The position numbers were made by a program, and so were the translations under genes. This document shows, in pieces, positions 21,055-24,868 of a stretch of DNA of 24,868 nucleotides. Positions within the stretch are counted from its first letter, which is position 1, and each line of letters opens with the position of its first letter. The notes beneath the pieces are model-generated. The model saw only the letters and a program-made list of their open reading frames with translations, did not search any database and was not told where the DNA came from. The DNA comes from a virus. The stretch is taken from the IMG/VR virus record IMGVR_UViG_3300023284_000329, positions 1 to 24,868 of that record, one strand, 5' to 3'.

Positions 21055-21384
21055 TTACTTCTTATCTTCAACAATCTTAGGCTTTTCTTTCAAAGTATCA
21101 TTTAATTCAACTTCTGTTTTTGCTAATGCTGCATTTAATTTAGTGATTTGAGACTTTAGTGATTCAATTTCTGAATTAGCTTTGACGAGTTCACCTTTTA
21201 AAGTTTCAACAACCTTGTCACTTTTATCATGAGCTTTAGACTTTTTAGCGCCTTTTACTGCAAACTTACGAGAAATAAAACTTTCAGCCTGAGATTTTTC
21301 AACATCACATTCACCCAATGGCAATTCAATAGTTTTACCTTTTTCAGTAGCATAAAGGCCTGTACGATTAGTTGTAATTAACAT
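21055..21384 (-). CDS. Small coiled-coil protein following the major capsid protein (109 aa)
   Basis: The N-terminal 40 residues (MLITTNRTGLYATEKGKTIELPLGE, then SQAESFISRKFAV) fit a small domain often encoded just after the major capsid gene in siphoviruses. Residues about 55-100 are a strong heptad coiled coil (TLKGELVKANSEIESLKSQI). A role as a head fibre base or assembly helper is possible; function is unknown. ATG 21384 is chosen because AAGGA stands 6 nt upstream; the TTG at 21390 is less likely. It is the last gene of the capsid unit. Confidence 0.65.
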   Translation of the reverse strand: MLITTNRTGLYATEKGKTIELPLGECDVEKSQAESFISRKFAVKGAKKSKAHDKSDKVVETLKGELVKANSEIESLKSQITKLNAALAKTEVELNDTLKEKPKIVEDKK

Positions 21385-21393
21385 AAGCAATCC

Positions 21394-22449
21394 TTATTCC
21401 GCGTACAATGCGCATTTACGATTAGACAAATCAGTTTTTGCCAAAAACCCAGCAGCAGCCCATTTAATGAAATTAAAATCACTATTGTGAAACTGACGAG
21501 GTACAGCATAAGAGCTCATACCCATACCAACAACAGAATGAAAACCCATTTGGTCATTCCAATACATTGTTATTTGATTACCAAAGAGCCTACTGTCTTC
21601 GTAAACTTCTTTAAGCCCTCTAAGGCCCGACGCTGGGTTATCCGGGTTACCTGTGATCATTGTTTTGATTGTACCAAAAGTTCCCTCGGCATTACTGAAT
21701 GGACGCTCCCAGTTTGACAATATTTCACGTGATACACCAAACTCTAAATCATTTCCACAATTATTAGTTATGCGTAAGATATCACGAACCCGAGCAACTT
21801 CGTTACGAATATCATCGGGAGTTGCAACACTTGACGATAAATCAACGGTTAAGGTAGTGTTAACAACAGTTGGATCGTTTTTAATACCTAGCCATGTTCT
21901 GCCTTTTATATTTATTCCTGCGTCACCATCCCACATGTAATTATCCATTGTGGTAAGTAATTTACGCTCAGATTCGCGAGAATTATCGACCGTTGAATCA
22001 AAATTGTCAGCGTTCATTGATTCCATTACACGCCATTCTATTCCGTATCCAATATCATGAATTGGAATAGGCGTGCCAGCATATGTATAATCAACGTGAT
22101 TCATTTTAACACCAAGCTGACCACCCATAGAGGTTTGTCCAACATCGACGTCAGATGATTGTCGATATTCAAATGCCAGACGACCAATCGATACAGAACG
22201 TGGATTCTGCAAAATACGTGATAATGTTGCGTGTTCACCCGCAGGTACTAATTCTATTTTTGTCGTTCTGTCAAATTCTCGATAAGCTTCTGCCGGAGAT
22301 TGTGCAGCATTTCCTGTCATAGCAATAAACGCTTCCATAGCAGCAAGAGAAGAACCACATCGCGTTGCGTGTACTTCTGCCCATTGCTCATTCATAATAC
22401 GCAGTTGCTTTTTATTTCTAGCAAGTTTTACATTTAAAATTAAAGACAT
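21394..22449 (-). CDS. Major capsid protein, HK97-fold (DUF6260-like)
   Basis: This is the main head shell subunit. It is 351 aa and shows the pattern I associate with DUF6260 capsid proteins: FDRTTKIELVPAGEHATLSR near 60-80, then VDYTYAGTPIPIHDIGYGIE and WR near 120-142, followed by MWDGDAGINIKGRTWLGI near 172-190 and a P-domain with DDIRNEVARVRDILR. No N-terminal delta domain is visible; the scaffold function is probably in the upstream protease/scaffold gene. AAGGGG stands 8 nt before ATG 22449, consistent with high expression. Confidence 0.9.
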   Translation of the reverse strand: MSLILNVKLARNKKQLRIMNEQWAEVHATRCGSSLAAMEAFIAMTGNAAQSPAEAYREFDRTTKIELVPAGEHATLSRILQNPRSVSIGRLAFEYRQSSDVDVGQTSMGGQLGVKMNHVDYTYAGTPIPIHDIGYGIEWRVMESMNADNFDSTVDNSRESERKLLTTMDNYMWDGDAGINIKGRTWLGIKNDPTVVNTTLTVDLSSSVATPDDIRNEVARVRDILRITNNCGNDLEFGVSREILSNWERPFSNAEGTFGTIKTMITGNPDNPASGLRGLKEVYEDSRLFGNQITMYWNDQMGFHSVVGMGMSSYAVPRQFHNSDFNFIKWAAAGFLAKTDLSNRKCALYAE

Positions 22450-22459
22450 ATAATACCCC

Positions 22460-22927
22460 TTACGCTTTGCGCATTTCTACAAGCGTAGGCGAGCCTGTAA
22501 CGTTAATTATTTCATTAGAGTAAAACAAAATTTGTTCACTCGTAACACCGACCGTTGCAGGAATTACAGCTTTTTTTAAAGTGCCATCGCCATTTGATGA
22601 CATGGCAGTACCTTTAATTGTAATATTTTCACCAACTGCAACCATAACATTGATGAATTGACCAGAAGTTGCTACAAGCGCCCTGCCAGTTTCGCCAACT
22701 GGCCATTTTGTGGTAATGGTAGCGCCAACATTTGACCCCTGTTCAACAGCAACGAGTGTTTCAGTATTATTCACTGTTGCAGTATTGTCGGTGGTAGCTA
22801 GACCAGCAACTGTTTGCTCTACTAGTTCACCTGGTGAAAAATCATCAACAACAAGACCTTCAACATGCAAAGGCTGTGTACTGTTGAGATTGTCAGCAGG
22901 ACCAGCAAAAATTTTACGTTTAGCCAT
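22460..22927 (-). CDS. Head decoration / capsid cement protein
   Basis: This 155-aa beta-rich protein lies between the protease/scaffold and capsid genes, the standard place of the decoration (cement) gene that stabilises the expanded head. The sequence has a short basic start (MAKRKIFAGPADN), then VGETGRALVATSGQFINVMV and GTAMSSNGDGTLKKA, matching decoration-like proteins of siphoviruses with DUF2213 proteases. GGAG stands about 10 nt before ATG 22927, 2 nt after the protease stop codon. Confidence 0.75.
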   Translation of the reverse strand: MAKRKIFAGPADNLNSTQPLHVEGLVVDDFSPGELVEQTVAGLATTDNTATVNNTETLVAVEQGSNVGATITTKWPVGETGRALVATSGQFINVMVAVGENITIKGTAMSSNGDGTLKKAVIPATVGVTSEQILFYSNEIINVTGSPTLVEMRKA

Positions 22928-22929
22928 AA

Positions 22930-24639
22930 TTATTTCTCCCCGCCTGGCATTTTCATATCGAGTCTGTCAGATTCTTGGTTGTTATGCTGGTATTGTGCAC
23001 CGCCAGTGTTAAATGCTGCAACACCATTTTTGGCCAAAACATCTTTACAGGAATTAACGCCCATAACTTTTGCCACATCTTCGGTAAGTCCAATATCAAG
23101 GTTAACGACTTGTTTTGCTAACTCGTTTAATTCTTTGTCTGAATTTGTATTGATGTCAGATTGCATTTTATCAAGTCTGTCACCTAATGAATTAATGGCT
23201 GACAAAACCTTATCATCACCACTGTTAGATTTAGGTTCTACTGTTTTTTTCTTTTTCTTTCTTTTTAGGATTTCTTCTTCCGTTAATCCTTCATCGTCTT
23301 TGTGAAGCTTATTATATGCTGTCAAGATCGCATCATCGTCTAAATTTTCCGTTTTTACACCTGCGGCATTTAATGCCTGAATGAGTTTTTTTCGCATAAC
23401 GCGATCTCCGTTGTCATTAGTAAATTTTTTGTATTCTACCACACGTTCAACTTCTGTGCGTTCACCGATAAAAACGATCTCGTCATCAGTCATTGCGTAT
23501 GATTGTCTAAATAGTGTACCACCATCAGCACGATATACAAAATAGGTATCAAAAACATCAATTGGCCAAAAGTGTCTATCACCATCGGAACGGCCTTCAT
23601 TTAGTTTTTCACGTATCTTGTCACTGATGTTGTCATGACTCAATTCATGTTTGTCATTGGTGAATAATGATTTTATTACATTCCATGTTTTAGATAACAC
23701 GCCATCTTTATTTGCTGCAAATCTCTGATTATACTTTTCAGCATTATCATTATTAACAGCGGATTCAATGGGTGATTTAACAGCGTGTGGCACTCCGTCG
23801 ATAATGTCGGCAAATAACCCCGTATAACTACCGAATGAATCTACATTTGTTTGATCGAAGTTTAAGAAAAATTTACGGAAGTTTGTACTAGGCTTTGTTT
23901 CGCTATTTGTGAACTTCTTTATTCTATTTAATGCGGCTGATTCATTCCATGTAAAGCTCTTGGGTGCCAATGGCAAGCTCATTGCCGGGGTTGATGCGTT
24001 ATTGAATAATTCTGCTATATCGGTATCCAATTCATTGCCGTCAACATCAATGGCGCTGTTAGTGTTTAGACCAATACCTTCAATTTTATTCTTTGCCCCT
24101 GATTCGTTTGGTAAAAATGCAATATGGTCTAGGCATAGGTTAGAAGCAACTCCTGTGAATGGTTCACCATCACTACCGAAACCCTCTACATCTTCAACGT
24201 TTAAATAAAATGCTGTTGATACGTCGATTGCTTCACCAGCGTTTATAGCATCAATTATCTGTTTGCCGTTTGCGCTTGTATTTGCGAATACCGGATCAAT
24301 GGCAACATCTGAAATAAGTCGATCATCCTTGATGGAGAAGTTAAACGCAAATGCACCGACAAAGTTACTCATTAATGCCAACGGGTCAGATGCACTTATA
24401 AACTCGCCGTTATCGCCAAGCGGGTGACTTGATGGCATAACAACACGCTTATTGCCCAATGAATTAGATAGCGATTGCGTTTCAGCCATTGGGTAATGAA
24501 TTTTATTCATTACAGCATCACCAATCATGTGAGCGACGCCCGATATGATAATATGCTCTTTATCTCGCACATTCTTGCGGCTTATGCGGTCTTTGTTTAT
24601 CGTTAATGTGTTTCTGGCTTGTAGTAGTCGTTTTGGCAT
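22930..24639 (-). CDS. Prohead protease/scaffold fusion, DUF2213 family
   Basis: This protein is predicted to cut the scaffold and capsid during head maturation. Residues 1-195 are the DUF2213 protease: VVMPSSHPLGDNGEF with His72, IDVSTAFY (138-145, candidate catalytic Ser/Thr) and DHIAFLP (171-177). About residues 290-400 hold a separate domain, SHDNISDKIREKLNEG then WPIDVFDTYFVYRADGGTLF and VFIGERTEV, which recurs in other phage proteases of this family. Residues 405-569 are helical, with an acidic and Lys-rich linker, a heptad region (LSAINSLGDRLDKMQSDINT) and GVNSCKDVLAKNG, as in a scaffold. At 569 aa it is long for DUF2213 alone, supporting fusion. The AAGGG ribosome site is in the hairpin just upstream. 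Confidence 0.85.
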   Translation of the reverse strand: MPKRLLQARNTLTINKDRISRKNVRDKEHIIISGVAHMIGDAVMNKIHYPMAETQSLSNSLGNKRVVMPSSHPLGDNGEFISASDPLALMSNFVGAFAFNFSIKDDRLISDVAIDPVFANTSANGKQIIDAINAGEAIDVSTAFYLNVEDVEGFGSDGEPFTGVASNLCLDHIAFLPNESGAKNKIEGIGLNTNSAIDVDGNELDTDIAELFNNASTPAMSLPLAPKSFTWNESAALNRIKKFTNSETKPSTNFRKFFLNFDQTNVDSFGSYTGLFADIIDGVPHAVKSPIESAVNNDNAEKYNQRFAANKDGVLSKTWNVIKSLFTNDKHELSHDNISDKIREKLNEGRSDGDRHFWPIDVFDTYFVYRADGGTLFRQSYAMTDDEIVFIGERTEVERVVEYKKFTNDNGDRVMRKKLIQALNAAGVKTENLDDDAILTAYNKLHKDDEGLTEEEILKRKKKKKTVEPKSNSGDDKVLSAINSLGDRLDKMQSDINTNSDKELNELAKQVVNLDIGLTEDVAKVMGVNSCKDVLAKNGVAAFNTGGAQYQHNNQESDRLDMKMPGGEK

Positions 24640-24665
24640 AAAAAAGCCCTTATGTTAATAAGGGC
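24640..24665 (-). terminator. Hairpin acting as terminator and ribosome-site sequester
   Basis: On the minus strand GCCCTTAT (24665-24658) and ATAAGGGC (24653-24646) form a perfect 8-bp stem with a 4-nt loop, followed by TTTTTT and then the ATG of the protease gene. The AAGGG in the 3' arm is the only Shine-Dalgarno candidate for that gene, so the hairpin would both stop incoming transcripts and hide the ribosome site. Confidence 0.8.
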
Positions 24666-24668
24666 AGT

Positions 24669-24677
24669 ATAGCATGG
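24669..24677 (-). promoter_or_regulatory. Extended -10 promoter for the capsid operon
   Basis: On the minus strand TGCTATACT is a TGn extended -10 followed by TATACT, with a weak TTAACC 16 bp upstream. Transcription would begin about 7 nt further on, inside the 5' arm of the hairpin at 24646-24665, so the hairpin could not form fully in this transcript. Confidence 0.55.
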
Positions 24678-24681
24678 TTTA

Positions 24682-24759
24682 TTATTTGGTTAAATCTGTC
24701 TTATCATCTGGGTTACTGATAGCTAAAAGTTCGAGTATTTGGCTTTCTAGTTCATCCAT
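24682..24759 (-). CDS. Tiny hypothetical peptide (25 aa)
   Basis: The frame MDELESQILELLAISNPDDK ending TDLTK is short and acidic. AAGGT stands about 8 nt before ATG 24759, and the frame fits neatly between the preceding gene and the terminator hairpin. It may be a leader peptide or a small real gene. Its size gives no family information. Confidence 0.4.
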   Translation of the reverse strand: MDELESQILELLAISNPDDKTDLTK

Positions 24760-24788
24760 GTTTTTTACCTTGTTTGTTAAAAGTTAAT

Positions 24789-24868
24789 TTATTTTTCCCA
24801 ACTCCAAGCGCTTAGCTGCTTGCCTTGTTCTTGACTTTCCAGAACGTCAGTATTCAATAAAGCTGTGC
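24789..24868 (-). CDS. 3' end of an upstream gene of unknown function (partial)
   Basis: The minus-strand frame is open from the window edge to TAA at 24791-24789 and encodes 25 residues: TALLNTDVLESQEQGKQLSA then WSWEK. The composition looks like real coding sequence. The gene body lies outside the window, so the product cannot be named. Confidence 0.55.
   Translation of the reverse strand, partial: TALLNTDVLESQEQGKQLSAWSWEK

Noticed and set aside
22865-23305. + strand open frame across the protease/decoration boundary
   Set aside because: It is antisense to two well-supported head genes and ends in a Phe/Ser-rich shadow of their Lys/Glu-rich sequence.
1-24868. CRISPR arrays and tRNA genes
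   Set aside because: No regularly spaced repeats were seen, and no cloverleaf with the conserved GGTTCGAATCC-type T arm was noticed on either strand.

Overview
The window is a stretch of a tailed-phage genome (free phage or prophage), visibly AT-rich, carrying nearly the whole virion-structure region of a siphovirus: long non-contractile tail with tape measure, tail tube, hub and fibre genes. The mix of families points to a Gram-negative, probably gammaproteobacterial (perhaps marine), host: a DUF2213-type protease/scaffold, a DUF6260-like capsid protein, DUF1833, a NlpC/P60 tail peptidase and a TipJ-like hub. That host call is an inference. No replication, integration, terminase or endolysin gene lies inside the window, so lifestyle cannot be decided.

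Layout. At the left edge, on the + strand, are the tail end of a probable portal gene and a Mu F-like minor head protein gene. Nearly everything else structural is on the - strand, read from right to left. The order is: two tiny or partial genes at the right edge (24868-24682); a capsid unit of protease/scaffold, decoration protein, major capsid protein and a small coiled-coil protein (24639-21055); three beta-rich virion-like genes (20611-19311); a unit with an unknown gene, a 29-aa peptide, membrane/holin-like genes, connector, adaptor, neck and tail-terminator proteins (18032-14212); a 0.85-kb mosaic cassette (14211-13367) with remnants of two neighbouring genes; then tail tube, chaperone, tape measure and distal tail proteins (13303-9177), NlpC peptidase, TipJ hub, and three tail fibre/tip proteins (8548-1692), one of which has a glycerophosphodiester phosphodiesterase domain.

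Small accessory genes on the + strand interrupt the - strand operons at 1456-1695, 8669-9180, 18151-19283 and 20747-21007. The last three, together with the - strand gene at 1168-1383, have upstream sites that share TATTG(T/C)GTTTAA, mostly as a direct repeat of TTGYGTTTAA with an 18-21 bp period. This looks like a phage-specific promoter/operator class for non-structural genes. At 18051-18118 two such promoters face away from each other around one shared palindromic -35 hexamer.

The most unusual points are the symmetric divergent promoter pair and its recurring motif; the duplicated, decayed adaptor/neck remnants flanking an intact 82-aa gene (13538-14078); the hairpin at 24646-24665, which is both a terminator and the Shine-Dalgarno source of the capsid operon; two membrane-protein genes nested in different frames (16955-17480); and the head gene (Mu F-like) lying in inverted orientation away from the rest of the capsid module.
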